From Proteles cristata cristata (taxonomy: Eukaryota; Chordata; Mammalia; Carnivora; Hyaenidae), in NCBI GenBank assembly GCA_017311185.1, contig JAESUZ010001506.1, forward strand, positions 1,054,001 to 1,118,000: 64,000 nt of DNA, read 5' to 3'. The notes beneath the pieces are model-generated. The model made no database searches and was not told the origin of the DNA. It saw only the letters and a program-made list of their open reading frames with translations. Shown here one piece after another: positions 1-11,653 of this stretch. The position numbers and the translations under genes were made by a program. Each line of letters begins with the position of its first letter. The first letter of the stretch is position 1.

Positions 1-271
1 GAAAGTTTCACTTCTTCTCTGCCAATTTGGATGCCTTTTATTTCTTTTTGTTGCCAGATTTTTGAGGCTAGACCTCCAGTACTATGTTAAGCAGTACTGG
101 TGAGAATGGACATCTTTGTCTTGTTCATGACCATAGGGGAACGTCTCTGTTTTTCCCAATTAAGGATACCATTAGCTGTGGGTCTTTCATATATGGCCTT
201 TATGATGTGGAGGTATGTTCCATTTATCCCTACTTTGCTGGGGGCTTTTTATCAAGCATGGATGCTGTAAT

Positions 272-494
272 GGGGCACCTGGGTGGCTCAGTCAGTTAAG
301 TGTCCAACTTCAGCTCAGGTCATAGTCTCACCGTTTGTGGGTCTGAGCCCCACATGGTGCACTGTGTTGATAGCTCAGAGCCTGGAGCCTGCTTCGGATT
401 CTGTGTGTCCCTCTCTCTCTTTGCCCTTCCCCCACTCACGCTCTGCCTCTCTCTCTCTCTCTCTCTCAAAATAAATAAATATAATAATTTTTTT
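272..494 (+). mobile_element. Carnivore tRNA-derived SINE (first of two at one site)
   Basis: The head is GGGGCACCTGGGTGGCTCAG, followed by the tRNA-like region, a CT-rich body and an AAATAAAT tail. It sits in the antisense L1. Its probable target duplication is 254-270 on the left (aagcatggatgctgtaa) and the related stretch 741-757 on the right, now separated from it by a second SINE that landed at the tail. Confidence 0.9.
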
Positions 495-507
495 GAAAAA
501 AGAATGG

Positions 508-737
508 AGGGGCGCCTGGGTGGCTTAGTTGGTTAAGCATCCGACTTTTGCTTGGGTCATGATCTCACAGTTCGTGGGTTCAAGCCCCGCGTTGGGCTCT
601 GTGCTGACTGCCAGCTCAGACCCTGGAGCCTATTTCAGAGTCTGTGTCTCCCTCTCTATCTGACCCTCCCCTGCTCACGCTGTCTCTCTCTCTCTCTCCT
701 AGTAATAAATAAAAAATATTTAAAAAAATAAAAATAA
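508..737 (+). mobile_element. Carnivore SINE, young type, inserted at the tail of the preceding SINE
   Basis: Same orientation as its neighbour, with the head GGGGCGCCTGGGTGGC. Perfect 13-bp target duplications aaaaaagaatgga flank it at 495-507 and 738-750. It belongs to the type with a TCCTAG motif just before the A-rich tail, shared with the copy at 63691. It used the A-rich tail and downstream duplication of the first SINE as its target. Confidence 0.9.
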
Positions 738-818
738 AAAAAAGAATGGATGCTTTACTTGTCAAATGCTTTTTCTGCATCTATTGACAAAGTCATATGG
801 TTCTTATCCTTTTATTCT

Positions 819-1012
819 TTTTAATGCTTTTTCATTGGGGGAGAGGGGAAGGGACAGGGACAGAGAGAGAGGGAGAGAGAGAATCCCAAGCAGGCTCCAT
901 GCTATCAAAACACTAGGCCCAACACAGGGCTCTGTCTCATGAACCAAAAAATCATGACCTGAGCCAAAATCAAGAGTCAGATGCTTAACTGACTGAGCAA
1001 CCCAGGTACCCC
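819..1012 (-). mobile_element. Diverged older carnivore SINE
   Basis: Reverse-orientation SINE. It has a GA-rich body, the 'gaatcccaagcaggctcca' motif typical of the older type in this window, then 'catgacctgagcc' and a terminal 'cccaggtacccc'. Related flanks tatcctttta and tatcctttct lie at 805-814 and 1013-1022. Divergence from the young copies suggests greater age. Confidence 0.85.
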
Positions 1013-1997
1013 TATCCTTTCTTTTATTAATGTGCTATATCACTTAATTGATTTGCAAATATGGAACCAATGCTATAGCTCAGGAATAAATACAACTTGA
1101 TCATGGCAAATAATTCTTTTAATATCCTGTTGAATTCTTTTTGCTAGTATTTTGAGAATTATTGCATCCCTGTTCATCAAGGATATTGGCCTGTAATTCT
1201 TCTTGTTAGTGGGGCCTTTTCTGGTTTTGGAATCAAGGTAATGCTGGCCTCAAAGAAGTTAAGAAGTTTTCCTTCTATTGCTATTTTTTTGTACAGTTTC
1301 AGAAGGAAAGGTATTAACTCTTCTTTAAATATCTGGTAGAATTACCCTGGGAATCCATCTGGCCCAGAACTTGTGTTTGCTGTGAGATTTATTACTGATT
1401 CAATTTCTTTGCTGATTGTGGGTCTATTAAATTTTCTATTTCTTCTTGTTTAAGTGTTGGTAGTCTGTAAGTTCTAGGAATGTGTCCATTTCTTCCAGAT
1501 TGCCCAGCTTGTTGGCATACAATTTTTTGTAAGTATTCTATTATAATTGTTTGTATTTCTGTGTTGTTGGCTGTGATCTCTCCTCTTTCATTCCTGATTT
1601 TTTATGTGGGTCCTTTCTCTTTCATTTTTGATAAGTCTGGCTAAGAGTTATCAATTTTATTCTTTCAAAGAAACAGCTCTTAGTTCCACTGATCTGTTCT
1701 ACTGAGTTTTTTCTGTTTCTGTCATTTATTTCTGCTCTAATCTTTATTATTTCCCTTCTTCTGCTGGCTTTAGGCTTATTTGCTGTTCATTTAGGTTTAA
1801 GGTTAGGTTGTGTAATTGAGACTTTTCTTGCTTCTTGAAGTAGACCCTTGTTGCAATATCCTTCTCTCTTAGAACTGCCTTCGCTGCATCTCAAAGGTTT
1901 TGGACTGTCATGTTTTCACTTTCACTTGCCTCCATGTATTTTTTCCTTCTTCTTTAATTTCCTGTTAACCCATTCATTCTTTAGCAGGGTATTCTTT

Positions 1998-2462
1998 TGT
2001 TTGTTTTCTTTTCTTTCATAGTTTATTATCAAGTTGGTTTCCATATAACACCCAGTGCTCATTCCCACAAGTGCCCTCCTCCATGCTCATCACCCCCCTT
2101 CCCATCTCCCCCACCTCCATCAGCCCTCAGTTTGTTCTCTGTATTCAACAGTCTCTCATGATTTGCCTCCCTCCCTCTCTCCAACTATTTTTTCCCCTTC
2201 TCCTCCTCCATCATCCTCTGTGAAGTTTCTACTTTTCCATTTATAAGTGAAAAGATATGGTATCTGTCCTTCTTTGCCTGACTTATTTCGCTCAGCATTA
2301 ACACCCTCTAGTTCCATCCATGTTGCTACAAATAGGCAGATTTCATTCTTCCTCATTTCTATGTAGTATTCCATTGTATAAATAAACCACATCTTCTTGA
2401 TCCATTCATCAGTGGATGGACACTTAGGCTCTTTCCATGATTTGGCTATTGTTGAAAGTGCT
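1998..2462 (-). mobile_element. 5'-truncated carnivore L1, 3' end, inside the older L1
   Basis: The insert begins with a T-rich tract (the poly-A tail seen in reverse), followed by the 3' UTR of a carnivore L1 and the C-terminal part of ORF2. The minus-strand frame ending near 2392 contains the MWFIYTMEYY motif typical of the ORF2 C-terminus. Target duplications agcagggtattcttt (1983-1997) and agcagaatattcttt (2463-2477) match at 13 of 15 positions. The host L1 resumes immediately after 2477. Confidence 0.88.
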
Positions 2463-2625
2463 AGCAGAATATTCTTTAGCCTCCATGTATTTGAGGGCTT
2501 TCAAAATTTTTTCTTGTGGTTGACTTCAAGTTTCATAGCATTGTGGTCTGGAAATACGTTATACATACTCATCTTTAAACTGCCAATGTATGAGCTCATT
2601 TTAATTGCACTATTATCAATTGTAG

Positions 2626-2745
2626 CTTAGAAAACTGAGGCTCAGAGATGTTAAGTCACTCACCCAGAGTCCCAGAACCTTGTGATAACACAGTCAGAAT
2701 TTGAATCTAGGAGCCAAAACCCAGAGGCCAAACTTAGGGCTCAGA
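2626..2745 (+). repeat. MIR SINE relic
   Basis: The run gaaaactgaggctcagagatgttaagtcactcaccc followed by a 'gaatttgaatctagg' block matches the conserved core and 3' part of the ancient MIR element in plus orientation. Highly diverged; edges are approximate. Confidence 0.75.
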
Positions 2746-2799
2746 GGGACAACATGAGCAATGTCATGACAATAAAATAGCTAAGTTAAGGCAATTCCA

Positions 2800-2945
2800 C
2801 ACCTATGGTCTTATTTGATCTTCATGTTTTCTTGTGAATTAGGGAGGGGTACCACATTTGTCCCCATTATGTAGATGAATAAACTGAGTCCAGGAGTTTA
2901 ATTACCTTGGGAAGATCACCCGACAAGGTAGCCGTCAGGTCTGCT
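2800..2945 (+). repeat. Second MIR relic
   Basis: It shows the MIR order: a 'tcttatttgatcttcatg' block, then 'ccccattatgtagatgaataaactgag', then a degraded 'ttaattaccttgggaagatcacc'. Plus orientation; boundaries approximate. Confidence 0.65.
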
Positions 2946-3135
2946 CAAATTATTAATTGCCTAATATCTACATCTTCTACATGGCTAATAAGATTCCTAA
3001 GGTACGTGAAGCATGTGTCATGGTCACTACAATATTCTAGCACACAGCAAGTACCCAATAAACAATAGGCATCCAATAAAGATCTTTTTGAAGAGTAAAA
3101 GAATGAAGTTCAGAAAATAGCATATAGTAAAAAAA

Positions 3136-3615
3136 TGGTGCCTATCCTCCCCCAACCCCAAGAAAAGTTATATCTGATTAGAACCAACAAATATTACCTC
3201 ATATGGGGAAACTGTCCTTGTAGATGTAATTAAGTTAAAGATCCTGAGATGAGATCATCCTGGATTACCTGGCTGGGCCCTAAATCCAATGAAAAGTGTC
3301 CTTATAAGAAAAGACAGGGAAATTTGAGACAGAGAGAAGAGAGGAAGACACAGACACACAGTGGAGAAGGCAATATAAAGATGCAGGCAAAGACTGGGAG
3401 GAGTGTGACCACAAGCCAAGTAACAACGGAAGTCACGGAAAGCTGGAAGAAGCAAGAAACAATTTCTCCCCTAAGACCTCTGGAGGGAGCATGGTTCTGC
3501 TGACACCATGATTTCAGACTTCTGCCCTCCAGAACGGTCAGAAAATAAATTTATGTCATTTTAAACCACACACTTTGTGGCAATTTGTTACAGCAGCTGT
3601 AGAAAACTAATATAC
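3136..3615 (+). repeat. Solo LTR of MaLR/ERVL type (MLT1/MST-like)
   Basis: An old non-coding long terminal repeat in plus orientation. Recognisable blocks in order are a C-rich start, 'gggccctaaatccaatg', 'tgtccttataagaaaagac', 'ctgacaccatgatttcagacttc', 'gccctccagaac', then an AATAAA polyadenylation signal at 3544-3549 and an 'aaaactaatatac' end. No internal retroviral genes follow. I could not settle the target duplication. A related LTR lies in the opposite orientation at 34375-34890. Confidence 0.68.
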
Positions 3616-4049
3616 AGTACTACTAACAGCAATGCAAGTGTAATACACTTTACTGTTTACAGCACCTTCACAGACATTACTTCACCTGGTCTTCACAAAA
3701 ACCACAGGAAAATGCAAGCTTGTATACCCATGTCTGAGATCAGTGCAATGAACAACAAGTAGTTGGAATTACCCTAGCATAGGGGAAAAGGTAGGAAATC
3801 AGTGAAGGTAAAAGGGTGACCAATTATCACAAGCCTTAAATGCTAGACTGAGTTGCTCAAGCTTAGTTTCAGGAATTGAAAGATCAAAACTATGCTCAGT
3901 GAAGATGAATCAGTCAGCAATCTGGAGCCTGAGGAGTTCAAATAAGGCAGACCATCAGGAGCTATTTCAATAACCAACAAAATGGGGGCCTATAGGGATG
4001 GAGACTGTGAGTGTGGAGAGGAGAGGGACGAACAGGCCACATAAACATA

Positions 4050-4250
4050 TCCATAAAAATAACAACAGCTGCTGTTTACTGAACCCTTACTCTAAGTCAG
4101 GCCCCATGCCAACTGCTGAAAGACATTACTGTATTTCTAATACTCACAAGGTAACGGGGATCACTCTCATTTTAAAAGAGAATCTGGAGATTAAGGAGCT
4201 TGCCTGAGGTTACCCAGCTTGGAGCAGAGAAGGGAGACCTTGAACTACAC
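4050..4250 (+). repeat. MIR relic
   Basis: Almost a full MIR in plus orientation: 'tgctgtttactgaacccttactctaagtcagg' near the start, then 'cattttaaaagagaatctggagat' and 'gcttgcctgaggttacccagctt'. Diverged; ends approximate. Confidence 0.78.
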
Positions 4251-4389
4251 CTGAATTGGGGACCCACATGTTCCACTACAAGTTGTGGCTACACAGACGA
4301 TAGTTGGTAAGCAGTTTGAGGAGGCAGAGGTTACAAAAATGCTGATCATAAGAGCCACGAACAAAACTAGTGGGTGGTTTCTCTTTTTT

Positions 4390-4513
4390 TCTTTTTCAAA
4401 TAATGCTTAGAAAAAAAATTACTTTACCTGTAATCCCACTATGAGAGATAATTACTATCAACAATCTGGCATAAACATGCTTTCTATATATTTTTTACAT
4501 GAATGTGTATACG

Positions 4514-4570
<57 letters not shown>

Positions 4571-4640
4571 TCTCTTTATTAAAACAGGACAATACTATAT
4601 ATGCTGTGGCGAACCCTGCTATAACACTTAACGTAAAATC
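4390..4640 (-). repeat. Probable ancient LINE piece split by a (GT)n tract
   Basis: The flanks, with 'cctgtaatcccactatgagagataattactatc' before the microsatellite and 'ggacaatactatatatgctgt' after it, resemble antisense 3' regions of ancient mammalian L1 (L1M-type). The family assignment is tentative. Confidence 0.4.
4517..4564. repeat. (GT)n microsatellite, about 24 units
   Basis: An uninterrupted GT dinucleotide run, followed by one GTAT interruption. It is likely to vary in length between individuals. Confidence 0.95.
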
Positions 4641-5905
4641 TGAATAACACAGTCTTATAAAAACTTGACCAGCAGGGTAATGATGAGTAAAGGCAGCCAG
4701 GGGAGGCTGTAAGAGTGGTCCATCCCATGGGTAAGAGAATTCATCTGGTATTGTTTAGGAATACCAGAGCACTGTGAACAAAAGAACACTAATTTTTAGT
4801 CGGCTTATTATTGTTTCTAAATCCTCCACAGACAAACCACCTGTGCCTGGGAGAGGCAGCATCTTCTGCTGCCTTTGTCACCACAAGGCCTTCCACACCC
4901 TTTGTCAAGCTGCTACACTAGGGAGGATGGTGACCTGGTGGGGGGTGGAGGTTCTCAGAAACAGGGATGGCTCACTGGCTTTGCCACACACTGGAACACA
5001 CACTATGCTCTTGTCAGACAAGGAAGAAAACTGTCCCCACTTCCTCCTCATGGAGATCTTCAGAAAATATGTAAGGTAATACCCACCATGTCCTTTATGA
5101 TTTTGAGAGTAAAAGTGTCAGAAAAAGTCAATTAAAGTATATTTAAAATACAGTTCATTTTCAATGGACTTCAATGCAACTCATCCACAGTCACGCAGTT
5201 CCCCTCTAAATTCACTGCTAAGTAGCAGGACAGATCATTTTCTTTCTTTTCCTTCTTTTGTCTTTCCTTGTTTTTTTTTAATGTATCAAAGACCAAAACT
5301 TCTTGAGATGAGTTATTAAGAAGATATAAGGGAAACAGAACAAACTACTCTAAAAACAATCAAGCTGTCTGCACAGACACAATTGGAATTTAGTTTCTAA
5401 AAACTATAATGGTATAATTTTCCTGTTGGCTATTCCCTTAAAATAATAATTGAACTGGCAAATCCATTCCTCATAAACACTTTCATCATCTTTGTCTTCA
5501 GGAGGCCTAGCTACTGAGCCACAGATAAAAGTTTCTTCAAGATAGTAAATTATGAGCCATATGTTAGAAATTACCCCACTCCCCTATAAATGGGACTGTA
5601 CCCCCCTTTGTCTTTTCCAAAACAGTGGAAGGGATTTTTGGCAGCCAGACACACATTAGAATCCCTGGGAATAACAATGCTAATCCCCAACACAACATTT
5701 TGAAGCTTTCAGAGTCATATTTCACAATAGTATTTTTACAGTGTATGGAGAGATCATGTTTATAAAAACAGATTCAAAACAACAACCAAAAAAGATAACT
5801 AGAAATTGAGCTCTAGCCAGCTTAGGTGTGAGAAAAACTCTTCATGTTGGCAGTGTCTTTGCCTGAAACATGGGCATCATCATCATGAGAAATAGCAAAA
5901 TGTTA
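4641..5905. other. No recognised gene or repeat
   Basis: Mostly AT-rich unique-looking sequence with a somewhat GC-richer patch at 4830-5050. Frames here reach about 100 codons, but they overlap each other in different frames and show no recognisable domain. No splice-site-plus-frame combination was convincing. Confidence 0.5.
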
Positions 5906-5909
5906 TTAT

Positions 5910-6100
5910 AATGAACAACCCTGGCTCTGCAGCCTACTGGCCTGGATTCAAATCCTGACTCCAATAGTTGCTTGCTATATGACCTTGAGCAAGTAACTTA
6001 ACCTCTCTGTATCTCAGCTTTGGTATCTGTGCAATGGGAATGGTAACAGTACTTGCTTCACATGGTTATGAGAATTAAATGTAATAATACAAAGGCTTCC
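5910..6100 (-). repeat. MIR relic, antisense
   Basis: Contains in order 'ctggattcaaatcctgactcc', 'tatatgaccttgagcaagtaacttaacctctctg', 'tcagctttggtatctgtgcaatggg' and 'gagaattaaatgtaataata', which is the reverse complement of nearly the whole MIR consensus. Confidence 0.82.
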
Positions 6101-7129
6101 AAATTTTTCTGAAATATACTTTAGAATAGGCCTCCTACTATGTCAAAAAAACTTGAGTGATAACTAGTGTCAAGGTTTTTATAGGCCATGCCCAAAAGAG
6201 GACTATTCACTTTTGCTCATATTGGCCAGAACTTAGTCATATGGCCATACACGTAAGGCAAGATGTAGTCCAGTTGTGTGCTCATGAAGAACAGGGGAAC
6301 AGGGTACTGGTGACACCAGCAGTCCATAAAACAGAGATATCACAGAAATCAAAGTTTCATGAAACAATTCCTGTACTTACTAAACAAGAGAAACTCTGAT
6401 ATTTCTATTCCACTTCACTCAATTCTAATCTTTTTCATTTAAAACATGTTTGTCATGACCCAATCAGGTGATTATCATAATCCACTAATATTTTCTTCAG
6501 TGTTAGTTGTTGTTATTGGCAATGGTAGTGTCAGTGAGCAAAAGGAGAAACTAGAAGCTTTTGAATTTTTCAAAAAATTCTTGGTATTTGGGTCCACAAG
6601 ACTTTACAATGATGATATGCTTGCATTCTGACTTCAGGTATTAAGAGTCTGAAACATGCATCTAAAATACAGATTAATTCCTAGATCCCAGGCTGCTTTT
6701 GGAACACATAACTAGTTACAATCATATACTGTAGAAACTACAGTATAATAAGCACACACACACAAGTGTGCACATAGAAATGAAAAATGACTACTAAAAA
6801 GAGACGAGAGGATACATAAAGAAGAAGGAGCCCTGACAAGAAAAAGAGAGATTCATCCTCTCTGAATGCACAAAAGCAAGCACAGGGCCCAGGTACTGCT
6901 TTATCAATGAGTGCACAAGTGATACACCCAGTCTCGTTCTTTATATCTCTGCCTTAGAAAGTCTTCTTGTGCATAAGTTTGCACAGTATTCTTCCCTGGC
7001 CTTTGTGATGTGCTAAGGGATTTGAACTTCCTCTCTAAGGTTATGAAAGTCTATGTAAGAATTAAAGGTATGACATAACATATAGTCAGATATGTATCTC
7101 AGATGAGTACCTTGGGATATACCAGGGCT
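6101..7129. other. No recognised gene or repeat
   Basis: AT-rich sequence with a short (CA)n near 6750. The small frames at 6157-6399 and 6446-6631 have no recognisable motif. Parts may be very old repeats too diverged to name. Confidence 0.45.
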
Positions 7130-7480
7130 GGCATGACTTGAAGCAGGGAGATGGTAAGAAGGTTGCTACAGTCAGAAAAGAAAGTGACCTGAGCTAAGAT
7201 AGAGATGGTAGGTAGAGAAAGAAGAGCCGTGAATCAGAGGATACACAGAGGTTTAAACTGGTAGATTGTGTGACTGATTTACAGATAAGAAAAATCTCCC
7301 GGGAGGAAATACAGTCTTCTGACTTGGACAACTGAGTAGATAAACTGCTGTTTGGTGAGATGAGGAAAACAGAATGAGAAACAGGGAGTTAGATAAATTC
7401 AATTTTGTACAAGTTATGTTTGAGGCATCCAAAGCTCAGTCAAAAGATGCTCAGTCATCATCAGAAATATGCGCTAGAAG
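7130..7480 (-). repeat. Ancient L2-like LINE, antisense
   Basis: The run of 'gcagggagatggtaagaaggttgctacagtc' and following purine-rich sequence resembles antisense L2, also seen at 29160-29740. Heavily diverged. Confidence 0.5.
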
Positions 7481-7719
7481 TGAAGTTAAATGCCATGAAG
7501 ACCCAGATTTGGGAATTATAAGCAAATGAATGACGGTTAAAGTCAGGGTCACTGTGGGACTGGATCTGACTATAAAGACACCACAGACCAACCCCTGCCC
7601 CTCAGTATCACCAACCCACTGCACAACAGAAGGTGGCAGTTGGGATGGGGAATGGGAAGAAGCTTGAGTGCTTACCAGACAAAACAGGCAACACCATAAC
7701 ACCCAAGTGACGTTGGTCT

Positions 7720-8730
7720 ATGGCTTGGTTTCTTTATTCATTCACCAGATGTTTGCTGAGCCTCTAATATATGAGAGGCACTGTGTCAGAGACTAAAGAA
7801 ACCACGGTAAACAAGATAGACTTAGAACCTACCCATGGTCTAGTGGGCACATAGGCCAAATGCAAGGAAGCAAATAAAAAATCAGTAGAGAATACCATTA
7901 AGAAAACAGGGTGCTGAAACAGAGAAGATCGGGGAAGGGGAAAGACCTACTCAGATTATAAGATTAGAGTAGCCTTCTTTTAATAGGTACCATTTAAATA
8001 GAGACCTCAAGGGACACCTAGGTGGTTCAGCTAGTTAAGCATTCGACTTTGGCTCAGGTCATGATCTCATGGTTCGTGAGTTCAAGTCCCATGTTGGGTT
8101 CTGTACTGACAGCTCAGAGCCTGGATCCTGCTTCAGAGTCCATGTCTCTATCTCTCTCTGCCCCTCCTTCTCTTGCTCTCTGCCTCTGTCTCTCTCTCAA
8201 AAATAAATAAACACTTTAAAACATTTTTAAAAAATAGAGACCTCAAGGAAGAAAAAGAACCCAATGGGGAAAAGGGAAGCAGAGAGAATAAGGCTTTAGA
8301 CAAGAACAAAGCAAAGATGCTGGATGTTTGAAAAACTGACAGATCAGTGTTCTGAAGCTCAAAAAAAAAAAAAAAAAGCACATGGTGAGTCAGGGTTAGA
8401 TCATAGGAAGGAGTCTGGATTTCATGCTAAAGGTAATAGAGAGCTATCAAAGGTGTCTTATCAAAAGTATGATAAGACACATACTTTTAAGAGCATCACT
8501 TTGGCTTCCACATAGGAAATGAACGAAGGAGGAATTGTGGAGTCAGGGGCACCAGACCAGAAGTGAACCCCAATTGTGGTATAGACCAGGGGGTTAAGTC
8601 AGGGACATGAGGAGGAGTCAAAAGCCTTTGAAATATAATTGGAGGGATAATCATCAGGACTTGGTTATAAATAGGATAGAGTGGGTAGGTGGAGCAATCA
8701 AAGATGATTCCTAAGTTTCCAGCTTGAGCA
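7720..8730 (-). repeat. L2 LINE, antisense, interrupted by a SINE
   Basis: Starts with the reversed L2 3' end ('attcattcaccagatgtttgctgagcc') and runs through 'gaacctacccatggtctagtggg', 'gagacctcaagg', 'tctggatttcatgctaaagg' and 'gattcctaagtttccagcttgagca'. This order fits antisense L2 over about 800 bp once the SINE at 8013-8231 is removed. An internal A17 run lies near 8351-8367. Confidence 0.68.
8013..8231 (+). mobile_element. Carnivore SINE inside L2
   Basis: Full-length SINE with a CT-rich body and an AAATAAATAAAC tail. Perfect 17-bp target duplications aaatagagacctcaagg lie at 7996-8012 and 8232-8248, and the surrounding L2 resumes across them. Confidence 0.95.
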
Positions 8731-9615
8731 GCAGAGTGGATTTTAGTATTTATCTACCAAGGTTATTGTGAAGGAGGAAGAAATAACATGTGTGCATCAT
8801 TCAACACCAAGGTGAGCATTAGGTGAACGGCTGTAAATAGGTGTCTTCCTCATCATTATTACTCTTCCTGCATGATAGATCTTCACTTAAAATTTCAGGA
8901 TTGGTCTGTCTTCATTTTCTACTCTCCTCCACCACACAGAACCCTGGACTGTTCCATTAACTTCTTTCTCATGCATTTTGCTTACCCGAACCATCATAAG
9001 GAGAAAAAAAAAAGAAAAATACTTAGCATATTTTTGCTAACAAAAATATCTTTCCTCCCAGCTTAACTTTCCTCCCAGCTCTAACAAGTGAGTCACATTA
9101 GTCAGTTCCTCCCACCAGGGCCACCCTCATCCACCCGAGAATCAAAAACTATTCCTATTCTCATGTCTAAAACTCCAAGTGGCTCTTGGCCAAAGATGTG
9201 AATCTAGAAATCCCCCCAAGCAAAATTCATATCCCAGAGCCTAGCAATTATTTCCAACAATACAGCTCACACTAATGCCATTTGTCTTTTAGTAACTGAG
9301 TTAAATTTCTGCTGCTTAGGCCAGGATTCACGAAAGAATAACCTTCAGATAGAAAAGAAGGGCTGCAAAGATCTCAAGCATTACACACAAGAAGGAAGCA
9401 GTCAGTGGTGTGTTGGAACCAGCTTTTTACCAGCTTAGGAGAGCTGATTGTGCATTTCTTCCCAACTCTGAGTTCAAAGACATCACACTGGTAGCTTGAA
9501 ATCAGCCATGGTGATAGTAATTACCCCCAGAGACCTCTGCAAATAATACAAATCAGGAGTTTCCCTCCCTTTTAAGAGCCAACTGTTAAACATTTACCAG
9601 CACACCACTAGAAGC
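8731..9615. other. No recognised gene or repeat
   Basis: AT-rich sequence. The best frame is about 64 codons (8872-9066) without a motif. Nothing further can be supported. Confidence 0.45.
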
Positions 9616-9710
9616 AGTTTTTATTTTTACGGTACCATTTAATAGGCACTTGCTGTGTACCTAGCACTGTGCTAAGCGCCTTACTCTTGTTACCTTACTT
9701 TGCTAAGCAA
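9616..9710 (+). repeat. MIR 5' part
   Basis: 'taataggcacttgctgtgtacctagcactgtgctaagcgcctta' matches the start of the MIR core in plus orientation. The downstream CT-rich sequence to about 10060 could be sense L2 but is too diverged to call. Confidence 0.65.
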
Positions 9711-11649
9711 CCCCCAGACAGGACACTGAATTTGTCAGAGCTCCTGTCACTCATCTTGCTGCCCTCTTCCTCCTGGCCTAAAATATCCTCAGTTCTTTTG
9801 CCTAGTTTTCCCTTCTCACCTCACTCCACCTTCACTACCGTCTCCTTCAGCAACATCTGGCTCAGCAATCCTTATGAAGACTTTACTGGATCCCTCAGGA
9901 ATTAAATTCAGAAAACCATCTACCATGTACAAAGCAAATGGAATTGTTACTCCTTCTGTGTCCCTTCTGTGCCATGTATAAACTTCTCTCATGGAAGTTT
10001 ATATTCTGGGTGTTCATCATCATTGATTATTTGAACTATATGAAAATGATCATATTCTTTTTTTTTTTTACTTACAAAACATGAAATGGAGTCGTTTTAG
10101 AGTCAGTCTGCTGCTCTTGGGAGAACTACATATAAATCAAAACTTTATTCCAAGAGTATGAGAAATCGCAATGCTCCAAGTCCTTTTTCCTTAATTTTCT
10201 TTTCCTTTTTAAGGAACTGGGAATAAAAGAAGACATGAAGCAATTCATTAAAAAAAAAAAAAAAAAGCCTAGCAAAGTGTCCATTCCCAACTCCATAATC
10301 CTGTCTATATGTACACGGCCCAGCCACCAGGGAAGGACTGATGAAAACCATTTGCTTCAGTGGGTACAACAGGTTATATATACCCTAAGCAGAAGCCCAG
10401 AGTGTTAAGTGACTTTTTAAAACAAAATAAGCAAAACAAAACCACTAAGACACTATCTAACCATCAGGTACATACATTGTGCTATCAGCAAAGAATAAAA
10501 GGTTAAGAATATGCTTTGATTCACAATAAATGAGTTCTTGTGGAACAATTTCTTCTTCACAACACTAGGAACATAATGCCTTAGTATGTTTCCAGAGAAT
10601 TCCTCCTTGCTTCTGGAAGCCTGTTCTCTGGACAGCTTTCAGAAAGGATGCTTATTAACATGCCTGGCTACACAAGGAGCAAATGTTGCCATTAACTCTG
10701 GGTCAAACTACAAAAACATAACTTCTTCCAATGCCTGAATCAAAATAGTCATCAGAACATTGGTTTTGCCATCTTTGTATTCCAACATGAGGCAGGATTC
10801 AACAGGCCACAGGAGAGGACCATAAGATTTTAGCCTGCTGGCAATACCCAAAGTCTGCAGTCCCTTTCCTGAACAACTACTTATAACCAAGAATGTCCTC
10901 AGGTGAAAATTCCATTTAGGTTTTGAGACCTCAAGTTACCTTACCCATGATCTGCAGTGCATTTTAGGGGAATATAAAATGACTGATATTGGGGATGAAA
11001 ACTGGTTTTTCTTAATTATCCAAAACACATTATACACTCTTATAAATAGCTGTAAAGGTAAATTATAACAATAAAATCTGATTATAATGATTTTGTGTCT
11101 GTATAAAGCCTCTGGAAATATCCTAATTGAGGAACTGATATTTAATTGTAATCCAATCTAGAATGAAACACAGTTGGCAATCATAATAGAGAATTTTGAG
11201 TGTCTCTAAAGCTCCTAAAAGGCTACCGATCCTATGCTACTAATTCGTTAAGAAATATAAAATGCATTCCTCTGCCAATGACATTGAAATCACACGTTTC
11301 AGGTCTAAAATATCTTGGGCCTTCAAGCTAAGAAAGCACTTGGGCAAAAGACAAGCTGGCATTGTACCTGGGCTCCTATTTCCTGAAAGACAGTGTAGAA
11401 GTTTCTTTGTACAGCTGAAACCTAACCCTCTTTGGGAAAACATCTCTGCCCATTACCCACTTATCAGAGACCATCAAGAATGGGATCACCCAAGATCTCC
11501 TTCTTGACTTGATTAAACTATTATTAAATGCCTGAGAGAAGGAGAGTGGCCCAAAAGCCTCTGACCTTAAGTAACTCTAAAGCTATTTGTGGTAGCTGGA
11601 GAAGGCCAGATTTTTCTGGCCACTTTTCTATTTCTTGACTTCTAGCTTG
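9711..11649. other. No recognised gene; possible L2 remnant at the left
   Basis: Contains poly-T at 10051-10060 and poly-A at 10250-10266, otherwise AT-rich unique-looking sequence. A 60-codon minus-strand frame at 10708-10890 and a plus-strand frame at 11262-11507 have no recognisable family motif. Confidence 0.45.
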
Positions 11650-11653
11650 AAAG

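Larger units (their letters stand above)
1..2625 (-). mobile_element. Older LINE-1, antisense ORF2 (RT region to ORF2 5' part), nested insertions
   Basis: Read on the minus strand this is L1 ORF2, running from the reverse-transcriptase region at the left edge toward the ORF2 5' region at the right. The plus strand follows the familiar antisense order: the 'ccagtactatgtt' block near 78, the 'atctattgacaaagtcatatgg' block near 779, the 'catcaaggatattggcct' block near 1176, and the block near 2485 where this L1 resumes. Frames are broken by indels, so it is not functional. It continues beyond the window edge. Three SINEs (272-494, 508-737, 819-1012) and a younger L1 3' end (1998-2462) interrupt it. 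L1 identity is secure; the subfamily is not determined. Confidence 0.85.

Noticed and set aside
10708..10890. 60-codon minus-strand frame that looked protein-like
   Set aside because: I could not match it to any family, and extension on either side hits stops; left as unassigned.
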